NCBI GenBank assembly: GCA_948468275.1
Contig: CAOKHI010000004.1
Location: forward strand, 1 to 61,270
Direction: 5' to 3'
Source: an uncultured Clostridium sp.
Lineage (GTDB): Bacteria; Bacillota; Clostridia; TANB77; CAG-508
DNA: 61,270 nucleotides
Both the position numbers and the translations under genes were made by a program. The notes under the pieces are model-generated. The model searched no databases, was not told where the DNA came from, and worked only from the letters and a program-made list of their open reading frames with translations. Positions within the stretch are counted from its first letter, which is position 1. The number at the start of each line of letters is the position of its first letter. Shown piece after piece: positions 17,524 through 26,826 of the stretch.

Positions 17524-19008
17524 ATGATAGTATCACAAGAAAATTCAATATTAACATTGAAATATATGACTGAAGAAAAAGAAAATCAGTTTTTTGATAG
17601 AAAAAGTGCAAGAAAGCCAGTAAAAGAATTAGCAAATTTTGTAGCAAGTTTTGCCAATGCTAGTGGTGGTACGCTAGTAATTGGTATTGCTGATGATGGA
17701 AAAATAGAAGGATTTGAAGATTATCCAAATAAATATAATGATTTTTTAAAAGTAACAAGTATAGATTATTTAAAAACAATACCAAATTATAAAAATGAAA
17801 CATTAGAAGTTGTTAATTATAAAGGAAATAAGGATAAAATATTATTAATTCATGTACAACCAAGCACAGACATTTTAATTAGAAATGTAAAAGATGAAGT
17901 ATATTTAAGACAAGGGATTCAAGTAATAAACTTTCATCAGAACAAATAAGAATATTAGAATATGACAGAAGAGAAGTATCATTTGAAGAAGAAATAAATA
18001 CTCGTTCTAATGTAAATAATATAGATATGGAGATGGTAGAAATCTATAAAAAAGCAATAGGAGCAGAAAATAAAGATCCATTAGATGTTTTAAGAGCCAG
18101 AAATTTTTTAGTAAAAAAAGATGGAGAAGAACATTTAACAAATAGTGGAATATTATTATTTGCAGAAGATCCATCTATATTTTTCCCAACAGCTAGAGTC
18201 AGAGTAATAAAATTTGATGGAACTGAAATGCATACAGGAGCAGAATTAAATATTGTTAAAGATAAAACATTTGCATTACCTTTATATAAAGTTATAAAAG
18301 AAACTCAAGGTTTTGTAGATACTCAATTAAGAGAATTTAATCATTTAGGAAATAACGGAGAATTTGTAACAGTTCCAGAATATCCAAAATTTGCTTGGGA
18401 AGAACGGAATCACAAATGCTGTATGTCATCGTAATTATGCTATATCAGGAGAACATACAAAGATTTTTATTTTTGATGACAGAATGGAAATTGTAAGTCC
18501 TGGAAAATTACCAAGTATAATTACAATAGATAATATGAAAAATGAAAGATATGCTAGAAATCCTCAAATATCAAGAGTATTAACTGAATTAGGATTAGTA
18601 AAAGAATTAAATGAGGGTGTAGCAAGAATTTATAAAGAGATGTCTGAGTTCTTTTTAGATGAGCCAGAGTATACAGAGCCTAATGGTATGTTAGTTAAGT
18701 TAGTTCTAAAAAATAATATTGTTATGAGAAATAAAAGAAAAAATGAAAAATTATTAAAGGAAGATGATATAAGAAATAATTGGGAAGAATTAAATGTATT
18801 AGAGCAAAAGGTTTTGCAATACATATATGATAAAGGTGAAGTTACTAATAAAGAAATATGTGAATATATAGATAGAACTAGAAGGACAACAATAAGGATA
18901 TTGAATAGATTAGAAGAAAAAAATCTTATAGAATGGATAGGAACATCAGTATCAGATCCTAAAAAAGTTTATACAGTAAAACAAAAAAATGAAAAAATGT
19001 CACAGTAG
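17524..19008 (+). CDS. AlbA_2/AAA_4 (Schlafen-like) regulator, broken twice
   Basis: Putative transcriptional regulator of the Schlafen/AlbA_2 group with a C-terminal winged helix. ATG at 17524 follows AGGAGG. The N-terminal AlbA_2 domain has ENQFFDRKSARKPVKELANF and ASGGTLVIGIADDG. The middle carries LTNSGILLFAEDP and GITNAVCHRNYAISG; the C-terminal helix-turn-helix has KGEVTNKEICEYI and RTTIRILNRLEEKNLIEW. Two breaks are seen. At about 17911-17918 one G seems missing (needs -1; expected RQGDSSNKLS). At 18405-18407 an in-frame CGG (GAA CGG AAT) needs +1, giving EEGITNAVCHR. The first break is not CGG-related, so this gene may really be damaged. Corrected length is about 494 residues. Confidence 0.7.
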
Positions 19009-19039
19009 TGTCACAGCAATGTCACAGTTTGTGTCACAG
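18998..19039 (+). repeat. Four direct repeats TGTCACAG
   Basis: TGTCACAG occurs at 18998, 19009, 19020 and 19032, spaced 11, 11 and 12 nt. The first copy overlaps the stop region of the upstream gene (MSQ stop). The near-helical spacing could be an operator array or the remains of a repetitive C-terminus. Confidence 0.7.
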
Positions 19040-19330
19040 TAAAGTCGTTTTAGATAAAAAAGTCTAAAGAGGTTTTTTTATAGAAATTTTTTGTTTACAT
19101 TTTTGAAATAAAATTACACAATAAAAGTTGGCTTAAATACGAAAATAATGTAAATGAAAAGGAAAATATACTGTTTGTCATTACAAAAAATATATGCAAG
19201 AAGTTGAAAAAATCTATGAATAATGTATAAAAAATAAAATTAAAAATTTAATATATTAACAAAATACATAAATGTAAAATCTATACTAAAACCAAAAAAA
19301 TGAGACAAATAAAAAATCCAAAAAAAGATA

Positions 19331-19359
19331 TTGACAACTAATAATAATTAACATATCAT
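19331..19359 (+). promoter_or_regulatory. Pilin-family promoter, copy 2
   Basis: TTGACA, 17 nt, TATCAT, 65 nt before the start of the pilin-like gene at 19424. The region 19040-19330 shows no gene. Confidence 0.65.
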
Positions 19360-19423
19360 GTGAATACAAAAAATGAAGCAGGGAAAAATAAGCAAAGGAT
19401 AAATGAATGGAAGGAGAATATTA

Positions 19424-20534
19424 GTGAAAAAAATAGTAGAAAATGGTAGAGGAATAACACTAATAGCATTAATAATAACAATAATAATATTACTAATATT
19501 AGCAGGAATAACACTAAATATAGTAATAAATGGAGGATTAATTGAACAAGCCAAAAATGCAACAGATAAGTATAAACAAGCAGAAGTACAAGAACAAAAT
19601 AGTTTAAATGAATTAGCAGAAAAAATAGACAATATGAATAAAACAGCAAATGCAGGAGATGTAATAAAGCAAGAGGGAAGTATAAAATATACAGCAGATG
19701 GAAAAGGGAATGTAATACCAGTACCAGAAGGATTTAGTTATGCAGGCGAAGGAACAAAAGAAACAGGGTTTGTAATAAAAAATGATATAGATGAGAATGA
19801 ATTTGTATGGATACCAGTAAAAGATATGCCATACAAATATGATAGATACGCATTTACAAGAGAAGAATGGACATATAGACAGATATTAGGAGAAAAAGAT
19901 GAAAAAACAAATAGTTATAAGATAATAAGAGCGGATTTACCAAGTTATTATTATACAGAAACATTATTAGAGGATGAAAGAATAAGTGTAGAAATATATG
20001 GAGGATATTATATAGCAAGATATGAAGCAGGAATATTAACTCAAAGAAAAAGTGCTACTGAGCAGGTAACAGTAAAACCAATATTTAGAAAAACAGGAGA
20101 TACAGTAGTACATGTGTACAATTATGTTACAAAAGCACAAGCACAACAATTATCAGAAAACTTATATAATAAAACACAAAACAATGTAACAAGCAAATTA
20201 TGCAGTAGCTATGCATGGGATACAGCATTAAAATTTATAGAAACAAAAAATGAAGGATGGTCAACCAATAGTATAGGAGGAAATTATGATATATCATCAA
20301 ATGGAACAGGAGAATTGAAACCAACAGGTTATCATAGTGTAAATAACATATATGATATGGGAGGAAATGTATGGGAAATTACAAATGAAAATTATAGTAA
20401 TAATAGTACACCATATGTAGCAAGACGGTGCAACATATAAATATTCATCAACTGCATCTGCATCTTTACGAAGTTGGGTAAATAGTAGTCAAAGTGATGA
20501 AGGAATTGGATTTCGTATTGCTATATATTTGTAA
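19424..20534 (+). CDS. Pilin-like protein with FGE/C-type-lectin-like domain, +1 break at CGG
   Basis: Secreted or surface protein. The N-terminus has a prepilin-like class III signal (GRGITLIALIITIIILLILAG), then a coiled segment (IEQAKNATDKYKQAEVQEQ) and an FGE-sulfatase/C-type-lectin-like fold: GYYIARYEAG, SYAWDTALKF, NNIYDMGGNVWEIT. GTG at 19424 has AAGGAG 7 nt upstream, better than ATG at 19403. The frame breaks at 20426-20428, in-frame CGG (AGA CGG TGC), with a stop three codons later. Skipping the C gives RGATYKYSS and the family end GIGFRIAIYL, stop at 20532, a complete fold of about 369 residues. Function is unknown; surface binding or adhesion is plausible. Confidence 0.75.
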
Positions 20535-20609
20535 AACAAAAATTTAACATATTACGAAAATAAATACACTATTAAAATTGCTATATGCATGCATTATACG
20601 ATAATAGTG

Positions 20610-20638
20610 TTGACAAGCTTCAATCAATAAAATAATAT
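20610..20638 (+). promoter_or_regulatory. Promoter of the next pilin-like gene
   Basis: TTGACA (20610-20615), 17 nt, TAATAT (20633-20638). Confidence 0.6.
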
Positions 20639-20672
20639 TATTATGAATATTAATATTATGGAGAATGAAGTA

Positions 20673-21580
20673 ATGAAAGATATAAATATAATGAATAAAA
20701 TAGTGTATTATAATAAGGGTATAACATTAATATCATTAGTAATAACAATAATTATATTATTAATACTTTCAGGTGTAACAGTGTATTTTGTATTAAGTAA
20801 AAATGGAATAATAGATAAAGCAACAGATGCAATAGATGTACATAGGAAAGTAGTGGCAATGGAACAGGTAGAATTGCTGTTAGAAGATTATAATATACAA
20901 TATTATGAGGAAAAAAATATACAAGAAACGAACAAAGAAATAAAAAGAAATATATAATAGATAAGTTAGAACAAGAAGAATCGCTAAATGAAATCAGAAT
21001 TGATGTACAAGGTGATGACTTAAATATATATGATATGAAAGAAAATTTACTAGTAACTGCGAAATTTCAAGAAAATGGGGAAATAAAGTGGGATAACAAT
21101 ATTTCAGAAAATGAACAGACAACAGTTATAAAAGAAAGAAAATATATAATAAAAGATGGCGTTGAGCAATTTCCTAATACAACAGAATTAAAAAGAACAA
21201 CAATAACACAAGAAAATGATTATTTAAAATTAACATTATCATCAACATCAAACTCAAGGGCTGGATATAGTACGGCATTTGATGCATCGAGGTATTCAAA
21301 AATTTTTTTAGATATGGAAATTTCAAAATTACAAGCAGCAAATAATGAAGCTATGATTTTTTTACCATTGAGTTCAATAGAAGAAGATGTTTTTGGAAAT
21401 GATGGTCATCCTATATTTAGTACATCTAATGGTTCTGGAAATACATCAATAAATAGAGCTGTTTTTAATATAACAAAGCCAGAAGGCCTAAAAGAATCTA
21501 GAATTTATATAATATCTAATGCAACATCAAATTCAACTACACATATTTTTAAAATATATAATTTATGGCTAGAAAAGTAG
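20673..21580 (+). pseudogene. Pilin-like protein with a -1 frame break
   Basis: Starts at ATG 20673 (GGAG 9 nt upstream; an earlier ATG at 20643 has no good site). The N-terminus is pilin-like: NKGITLISLVITIIILLILS, then a helix with DAIDVHRKVVAMEQ. The frame ends at 20957, and a second frame (-1) continues YIIDKLEQEESLNEI to 21580, where the protein is a beta-rich domain without known family. The break lies in an A-rich stretch near 20940-20955 and has no CGG, so it is an ordinary one-base loss or a sequence error. No other surface-domain signature is recognised. Confidence 0.6.
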
Positions 21581-21655
21581 CTTATAAAAATACAATGTAA
21601 AAAGAAGGTAAAAAGTGAGAATTGAGTAGTAGTCTTAAAGACGAAAAAAATGTAA

Positions 21656-21787
21656 TTGACAATGGAAATATTTTGTGTTAAAATATTTATCTGTAATCCG
21701 CTTAATTAAGGTTCATAAAGGTTAATTTGATTTAACTACCTAAAGTTTGGGATTAGCGAGTATACAAAAAAAGGGAGGTGTACATAA
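21656..21787 (+). promoter_or_regulatory. rplU promoter and L21-type leader RNA
   Basis: Promoter TTGACA (21656), 17 nt, TAAAAT (21679). The transcribed leader has GTAATCC near its start and GGGATTAGC near its end, which can pair and enclose smaller helices (AAGGTT..AACTACCT). This matches the layout of the ribosomal protein L21 leader of Firmicutes, an autoregulatory element. Confidence 0.7.
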
Positions 21788-22147
21788 ATGTACGCAATAA
21801 TTGAAAGTTGTGGAAAACAATATAAGGTTCAAGAAGGTGATGTTATATTTTTTGAGAAATTAGATGCTGAAGTTGGAAAAGAAGTTTCTTTTGATAAAGT
21901 TGTTTTAGTATCTGATGGAGAAAAAATAGAAATAGGAAATCCATATGTTAAAGGATATAAAGTTGCAGGTGAAGTTGTTTCTCACGGAAAAGGTAAAAAA
22001 ATAATTGTTTTTAAATATAAACCTAAAAAGAATTATAGAAGAAAACAAGGTCATAGACAACCATATACAAAAGTAAAAATAACATCAATTAATGCAAAAG
22101 CAGCTAAAAAAGCAACAGCTAAAGCAGATGAAAAAGTAGAAGCTTAA
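21788..22147 (+). CDS. rplU: 50S ribosomal protein L21
   Basis: Large-subunit protein of 119 residues. Typical sequences are [18 protein letters not shown] at the start and [21 protein letters not shown] near the end, followed by an Ala/Lys-rich tail. GGGAGGTG precedes the ATG. It is the first gene of the rplU-rpmA unit. Only 48 nt separate it from rpmA, so the usual Firmicutes prp gene between them is missing. Confidence 0.98.
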   Translation: MYAIIESCGKQYKVQEGDVIFFEKLDAEVGKEVSFDKVVLVSDGEKIEIGNPYVKGYKVAGEVVSHGKGKKIIVFKYKPKKNYRRKQGHRQPYTKVKITSINAKAAKKATAKADEKVEA

Positions 22148-22195
22148 GAAATTAATAAAATTGTAATAAGTAAAAGCTGAAGGGAGTGAAAAAAC

Positions 22196-22456
22196 ATGGC
22201 ACATAAAAAAGGGCAAGGTAGTGTTAAAAATGGAAGAGATAGTGAGTCTAAACGTCTTGGTGTGAAACGTGCTGATGGACAATTTGTATTAGCAGGAAAT
22301 ATATTAATGAGACAAAGAGGAACTCATATACATCCAGGAACTAATGTTGGAATTGGTAGTGATGATACTTTATATGCATTAGTAGATGGAACAGTAAAAT
22401 TTGAAAGATTGGGTAAAGATAAGAAAAAAGTAAGTGTTTATCCAACAACAGCTTAA
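22196..22456 (+). CDS. rpmA: 50S ribosomal protein L27
   Basis: 86-residue L27 with [19 protein letters not shown] and [17 protein letters not shown]. The protein begins directly with MAHKKGQGS. Most Firmicutes L27 proteins carry an N-terminal extension that the protease Prp removes; here both the extension and prp are absent, a consistent pair. A MITE copy begins 10 bp after the stop codon, between the gene and its likely terminator. Confidence 0.98.
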   Translation: MAHKKGQGSVKNGRDSESKRLGVKRADGQFVLAGNILMRQRGTHIHPGTNVGIGSDDTLYALVDGTVKFERLGKDKKKVSVYPTTA

Positions 22457-22465
22457 GTTTCAGTT

Positions 22466-22646
22466 GTTACAATTCACAGACAATAGCAGTAAGTAGCGAA
22501 GACTAAGTAATATATTTTATTTTGTAATGAAGACCCGACAGCCCATTGAGGCGGGGGAATACCCGTGAGCTTGGAGGGCGAAATGAAAAAATAAAATATA
22601 TTACTTAGCCGTAGCGGATTTTATTATATATGCTGTGAACTGTAAC
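22466..22646 (+). mobile_element. 181-bp MITE, copy A
   Basis: Full element with ends GTTACAATTCACAG and CTGTGAACTGTAAC (inverted, one mismatch). The flanking TTTCAGTT occurs on both sides (22458-22465 and 22647-22654), an exact 8-bp target duplication. A perfect 21-bp inner stem (22503-22523 with 22588-22608) closes a 64-nt GC-rich loop that contains CGGGGGAATACCCG and GCCC/GGGC pairs. It has no ORF. Confidence 0.92.
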
Positions 22647-22674
22647 TTTCAGTTATTAGATTTAATAAAAAATT

Positions 22675-22705
22675 AAAAAAAGTATTGCAATAGCAATGCT
22701 TTTTT
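22675..22705 (+). terminator. Terminator of rplU-rpmA
   Basis: AAAAAAGTATTGC (22675-22687) and GCAATGCTTTTTT (22693-22705) form a stem with a T-run. The MITE has separated it from rpmA. Confidence 0.8.
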
Positions 22706-22734
22706 GATATACTATTGTAGTTAAAAAATAAACA

Positions 22735-22797
22735 CACAAAGTTAGTTTATGAAAGTGCTTAATTTTTTAAGTGTGCATAAATGTTTAGGCTTTGTGG
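22735..22797 (+). promoter_or_regulatory. Structured rpsB 5' leader
   Basis: Three coaxial helices are visible: CACAAAG (22735-22741) with CTTTGTG near 22790-22796, TTTATG (22746) with CATAAA (22776), and CTTAA (22758) with TTAAG (22767). This is a plausible autoregulatory leader for ribosomal protein S2. I do not recognise it as a named family. Confidence 0.45.
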
Positions 22798-22824
22798 AAG
22801 TTAAACTAAAAGGAGGAATTTTAA

Positions 22825-23598
22825 ATGGCAGTAGTTGCAATGAAACAATTACTAGAAGCAGGTGTACATTTTGGACACCAAACAAGAAGATGGGATCCTA
22901 GAATGGCTGAATACATATTTCAAGCTAGAAACGGAATCCATATAATCGATTTACAAAAGACATCTAAAAAAATTGATGAGGCATACAGATTCATCAAAGA
23001 ACAAGTAGAAGAAGGAAAAGAGGTTCTTTTTGTAGGAACTAAAAAACAAGCACAAGAATGTGTAAAAGAAGCAGCACAAATGTGTGGAATGTATTATATT
23101 GACCAAAGATGGTTAGGTGGAATGTTAACAAACTTTGGAACAATACAAAAAAGAATACAAAGATTAAAAGATTTAGAAGCAATGCAAGAAGATGGAACTT
23201 TTGAAGTATTACCAAAAAAAGAAGTAATACTATTAAAAAAGGAAATGGAGAAACTTGAAAAAAATCTTGGTGGAATCAAAAATATGACAAATTTACCAAG
23301 TTTAATATTTGTTGTTGATCCAAAAAAAGAAAGAATAGCAATATTAGAAGCAAGAAAATTAAATATTCCAGTAGTAGGTTTAGTAGATACAAACTGTAAT
23401 CCAGAAGATGTAGACTATGTAATACCTGGAAATGATGATGCTATACGTGCAGTAAAATTAATAACACAAGTAGTAGCAAATGCAGTTATAGAAGGAAAAC
23501 AAGGAGAAACTTTTGAAACTTTACAAGATGAAGAACAAAATGTAGAAACAGAAGAACCAACTAGTATTGAAGAAGTAGTATCTGAAGTTCAAGAATAA
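22825..23598 (+). CDS. rpsB: 30S ribosomal protein S2
   Basis: 257 residues. Typical stretches include [53 protein letters not shown] and [20 protein letters not shown]. The C-terminal acidic tail is common in Clostridia. AGGAGG precedes the ATG. It forms a unit with tsf. A spacer hairpin (23604-23623 with 23641-23659, imperfect) lies between the two genes and may lower tsf expression. Confidence 0.98.
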   Translation: MAVVAMKQLLEAGVHFGHQTRRWDPRMAEYIFQARNGIHIIDLQKTSKKIDEAYRFIKEQVEEGKEVLFVGTKKQAQECVKEAAQMCGMYYIDQRWLGGMLTNFGTIQKRIQRLKDLEAMQEDGTFEVLPKKEVILLKKEMEKLEKNLGGIKNMTNLPSLIFVVDPKKERIAILEARKLNIPVVGLVDTNCNPEDVDYVIPGNDDAIRAVKLITQVVANAVIEGKQGETFETLQDEEQNVETEEPTSIEEVVSEVQE

Positions 23599-23603
23599 AA
23601 ATA

Positions 23604-23659
23604 AGGGTTAGAAGTTGAAATTGAAGAAAAATTAAAAATGCAATTCCAACATCTAACCT
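23604..23659 (+). promoter_or_regulatory. Imperfect hairpin between rpsB and tsf
   Basis: AGGGTTAGAAGTTGAAATTG (23604-23623) pairs with CAATTCCAACATCTAACCT (23641-23659) with a few mismatches. There is no clear T-tract, so it is more likely a processing or attenuation site than a full terminator. Confidence 0.45.
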
Positions 23660-23684
23660 ACAAAAATAAAGGAGGAGAAAAATT

Positions 23685-24563
23685 ATGGTTACAGCTGCTA
23701 TAGTTAAAGAACTAAGAGAAAAAACAGGTGCAGGAATGATGGACTGCAAAAAAGTATTAACAGAAACTGATGGTGATATTGAAAAAGCAATTGAATTATT
23801 ACGTGAAAGAGGTATTTCAAAAGCTGCTAAAAAATCAGATAGAATAGCTGCAGAAGGTGTTGTTGCAGCATTTGTAAGTGAAGATGGAAAAATAGGAAGT
23901 GTTGTTGAAGTAAATTCTGAAACAGACTTTGTTGGTAAAAATGAAGAGTTTAGAACATTTGTTGCAGATGTTGCAGAGCAAATAGCAATAGAAGCACCAA
24001 CAGATGTTGAAAGTTTATTAAATCAAAAATCTATTAAAGAACCATCAAAAACAGTAAATGAAGTATTAACAGAAAAAATAGCTACAATAGGAGAAAAATT
24101 AACAATAAGAAGATTTGATAGGTTTGAATCAGCAGGTTTAGTAGAAAAATATATCCATGGAGATGGCAAAATAGGTGTATTAGTAGAATTAGAAAATGGA
24201 GATAATGAACTTGCAAAAGATATTTGTATGCAAATTGCAGCAGCAAAACCAGAATATTTAGATAGACAATCAGTTCCACAAGAACGTGTAGAAAAAGAAA
24301 TGGAAATATTAAAAGTTCAAGCTATGAATGAAGGAAAACCAGCAGAAATAGCAGAAAAAATGGTTCAAGGAAGAATAGGAAAATTTTATTCAGAAATATG
24401 CTTAGTAGAGCAAGGATTTGTAAAGGATCCAGACATGAAAGTATCTAAATTACTAGAATCAAAAGGAGCAAAAATAATAAGATTTGCAAGATTTGAAAAA
24501 GGTGAAGGAATAGAGAAAAAAGAAGAAAATTTTGCTGAAGAAGTTATGAATCAATTAAAATAA
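23685..24563 (+). CDS. tsf: Elongation factor Ts
   Basis: Guanine-nucleotide exchange factor for EF-Tu. The 292-residue protein has the N-terminal UBA-like domain with VKELREKTGAGMMDCKKVL, the EF-Tu-contact motif SETDFVGKN (TDFV) and the core domain (VALVEL-type IGVLVELENGDNELAKDI, MQIAAAKPEYL). GGAGG lies before the ATG. It follows rpsB as usual in bacteria. A bidirectional terminator at 24594-24629 ends the unit. Confidence 0.98.
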   Translation: MVTAAIVKELREKTGAGMMDCKKVLTETDGDIEKAIELLRERGISKAAKKSDRIAAEGVVAAFVSEDGKIGSVVEVNSETDFVGKNEEFRTFVADVAEQIAIEAPTDVESLLNQKSIKEPSKTVNEVLTEKIATIGEKLTIRRFDRFESAGLVEKYIHGDGKIGVLVELENGDNELAKDICMQIAAAKPEYLDRQSVPQERVEKEMEILKVQAMNEGKPAEIAEKMVQGRIGKFYSEICLVEQGFVKDPDMKVSKLLESKGAKIIRFARFEKGEGIEKKEENFAEEVMNQLK

Positions 24564-24593
24564 ATAATGTGTATTTGAAAGATTAATTAATAG

Positions 24594-24629
24594 ATGAGAT
24601 GCATCCCTAAATTTTGGGATGCATCTCAT
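24594..24629. terminator. Bidirectional terminator tsf / XRE gene
   Basis: ATGAGATGCATCCC (24594-24607) and GGGATGCATCTCAT (24616-24629) form a perfect 14-bp stem between convergent genes. Confidence 0.9.
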
Positions 24630-24632
24630 TTG

Positions 24633-24959
24633 CTATTCATTTTCTATTATTGTTTTGGCTATTTTGTAGATTAATTTTAATTTTTCTGTTGGACAATTTT
24701 TTAGCAAATCATTAAAGTCAGCACTCATATAATTTGTGGATGTATCTGATGTTCCACTTATTATTTTTGCTTCATCTGCTTCTAATATATTGCAGATTTC
24801 ATAGATTCTTTTTAAATTAATTTTTGTACTACCAGTTTCTATTCTACTAATGTATGTGGATGATACATCTAGTATTTCAGCTATATGTTCTTGTGTTATG
24901 TTTTTTTCTAATCTTGCTTGTTTAAGCCTTTTTCCAATAAGCTTATAATCTAATGCCAT
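24633..24959 (-). CDS. XRE-family transcriptional regulator
   Basis: 108-residue DNA-binding protein. The helix-turn-helix spans about residues 6-62: IGKRLKQARLEKNITQEHIA, then LDVSSTYISRIETGSTKINL. The short C-terminal part (ADFNDLLKNCPTEKLKLIYK) resembles small Clostridia XRE regulators that act alone. I chose ATG at 24959 because AAGGAAGG lies 8 nt before it; GTG at 24968 and ATG at 24965 would be too close. It is divergent from the lysozyme gene at 25120, which it might regulate, though the sequence does not show this directly. Confidence 0.85.
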   Translation of the reverse strand: MALDYKLIGKRLKQARLEKNITQEHIAEILDVSSTYISRIETGSTKINLKRIYEICNILEADEAKIISGTSDTSTNYMSADFNDLLKNCPTEKLKLIYKIAKTIIENE

Positions 24960-25119
24960 TTGCATCACCTTCCTTATTAGGTAAATATAGCATTCATAAG
25001 TGAAATTAAACAGAAATATATAGGTTAATATTTACCAATAGTATAAAAATATACTTATATTTATAAAAAAGAATGATAACAAAAAATATTTTATTTAATA
25101 TAATACTTAGGGGTGGAGT

Positions 25120-26370
25120 ATGAATAGTAAAATTTTAAAAGTTATTATTATCTTTATGTTGCTTTTGATTTCATCTTTTGGACTATTATCTGGAGTAGTA
25201 AAGGCTTTAGAGCCGTCAAGTGATGTTATATATAATGGTATAGATGTTAGTACATATCAAGGAAAGATTGATTATGCATCGGTGAAGCAAAGTGGAATTG
25301 ATGTTGTGTATATTAAAGCAAGTGAAGGTACAACATTGGAAGATCCATATTTTAGAATTAATTATGAGAATGCTAAAAGTAATGGAATGAAAGTTGGTTT
25401 TTATCATTTTGTAAGGGCAAGAAGTATTGAAGAGGCAGAAAAAGAGGCTGAGTTTTTTTCTTCTGTAATTTATGGTACTAATCCAGATTGTAGATTGGCA
25501 ATGGATTTTGAAACTTTTGGATATTTGAACAATGATGAAATTAATGATATATCGAAAGTTTTCTTACAAAGGGTTATTAATTTAACTAAAAAACAAATGG
25601 TTATATATAGTGATACATATAATGCAAGAAATATATTCAATAAAGAACTTGCAAGTCAATATCCTTTATGGGTAGCTCAATATGGTGTGGGTAGACCAAG
25701 TGATAATGGTAATTGGAATAATTGGGTAGGTTTCCAATATACAGATGAGGGGCAAATTCCAGGGATAGATGGATATGTGGATAGAGATAAATTTACACAA
25801 GATATATTTTTAGAAGATAATATTCCTATACCAATGCCAGATCCATCTCCAGACCCAGATAAACCTCCTAAGTATGAGTCTAATATATATTATGTTGTTA
25901 AGCCAGGAGATACATTGAGCCATATAGCGCTATGGTATAATACAACAGTTGAAGAATTAGTTAAATTAAATGATATACAAAATCCTAATTTAATATATGT
26001 GGAGCAAAAAATATTAATAACAACATCAGGGGATCCAAATAAAGAAACGCATATAACATACGTTGTGAAAAAAGGAGATACCCTTACAAAACTTGCAATA
26101 AGATATGGAACAACCATTAATTCAATAGTTAAATTAAATAATATAGAAAATCCTAATTTAATATATATAGGGCAAGTATTAACAATAGATATTTCTAAAA
26201 GAAATGATATAGTACAAAATTCACCTGTATATTATAGAGTTAGAAGAGGAGATAGCTTATGGAGAATAGCAAAGAGGTACCATACGAGTGTTTCTTATTT
26301 GGTAAAATTAAACAATATAAAAAATCCGAATAGAATATATGTAGGCCAAGTGCTTACAATAAGTAGATAA
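25120..26370 (+). CDS. Secreted GH25 lysozyme with three LysM repeats
   Basis: Cell-wall muramidase. It has a signal peptide (about residues 1-30, hydrophobic core IIIFMLLLISSFGLLSGVV), then a GH25 catalytic domain with GIDVSTYQGKIDY, VYIKASEGTT, GFYHFVRA, CRLAMDFETFG and WVAQYGVG. A proline-rich linker (PMPDPSPDPDKPP) leads to three LysM peptidoglycan-binding modules, each starting YVVKPGDTLSHIA, YVVKKGDTLTKLA or YRVRRGDSLWRIA. The acidic DxE residues typical of GH25 are present (MDFE). 416 residues. GGGGTGGAG precedes the ATG. It may serve in wall remodelling or spore germination. Confidence 0.93.
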   Translation: MNSKILKVIIIFMLLLISSFGLLSGVVKALEPSSDVIYNGIDVSTYQGKIDYASVKQSGIDVVYIKASEGTTLEDPYFRINYENAKSNGMKVGFYHFVRARSIEEAEKEAEFFSSVIYGTNPDCRLAMDFETFGYLNNDEINDISKVFLQRVINLTKKQMVIYSDTYNARNIFNKELASQYPLWVAQYGVGRPSDNGNWNNWVGFQYTDEGQIPGIDGYVDRDKFTQDIFLEDNIPIPMPDPSPDPDKPPKYESNIYYVVKPGDTLSHIALWYNTTVEELVKLNDIQNPNLIYVEQKILITTSGDPNKETHITYVVKKGDTLTKLAIRYGTTINSIVKLNNIENPNLIYIGQVLTIDISKRNDIVQNSPVYYRVRRGDSLWRIAKRYHTSVSYLVKLNNIKNPNRIYVGQVLTISR

Positions 26371-26494
26371 TATGTAATAGAAAAATTAGAAAACATTATA
26401 CAATATACACTCTAAAAGTAATAAAAAAAGTACTTGATGTGTGCTGAATTATGTGCTAAAATGTATTAACAAAAAAGTTTAGGAGGTTTACAAG

Positions 26495-26812
26495 ATGTTA
26501 CTAGAAGAAAAAGTGCTGGTGTGGACACCTCACACAGACCTAAAAGGAGGGAAAGGGGTAGTATTCCTTTCCAAAGAACAAGAAAAAGATTCAACGACGA
26601 CTGTATCCTATATTTGGATACCACCACACCGCAGTATTGGTTTGCATAAAAACGAGGATTATGAAGAAACTCTTATTGTTGAAGAAGGTGGTTTAATGAA
26701 AGTGAATGGTAAATATTATGATGAGTATACATGCAAAAAAGGCGAAAGCTATGACTGTTTAAATGATACGAATAAGGATATGTATATCAGATCAACAAAA
26801 ACTATTTGCTAG
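26495..26812 (+). CDS. Small cupin-like protein
   Basis: 105 residues with a single cupin-like core: IWIPPHRSIGLHKNEDYEET (first cupin motif with histidines and glutamates), LIVEEGGLMKVNGKYYDEY and KKGESYDCLNDTNKDMYI. The metal-binding pattern H..E is partly present. AGGAGG precedes the ATG. The first 150 nt are visibly richer in G and C than neighbouring genes, which may indicate transfer. A strong hairpin follows. Substrate and role are unknown. Confidence 0.6.
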   Translation: MLLEEKVLVWTPHTDLKGGKGVVFLSKEQEKDSTTTVSYIWIPPHRSIGLHKNEDYEETLIVEEGGLMKVNGKYYDEYTCKKGESYDCLNDTNKDMYIRSTKTIC

Positions 26813-26826
26813 GAGATAGTTTGTTA

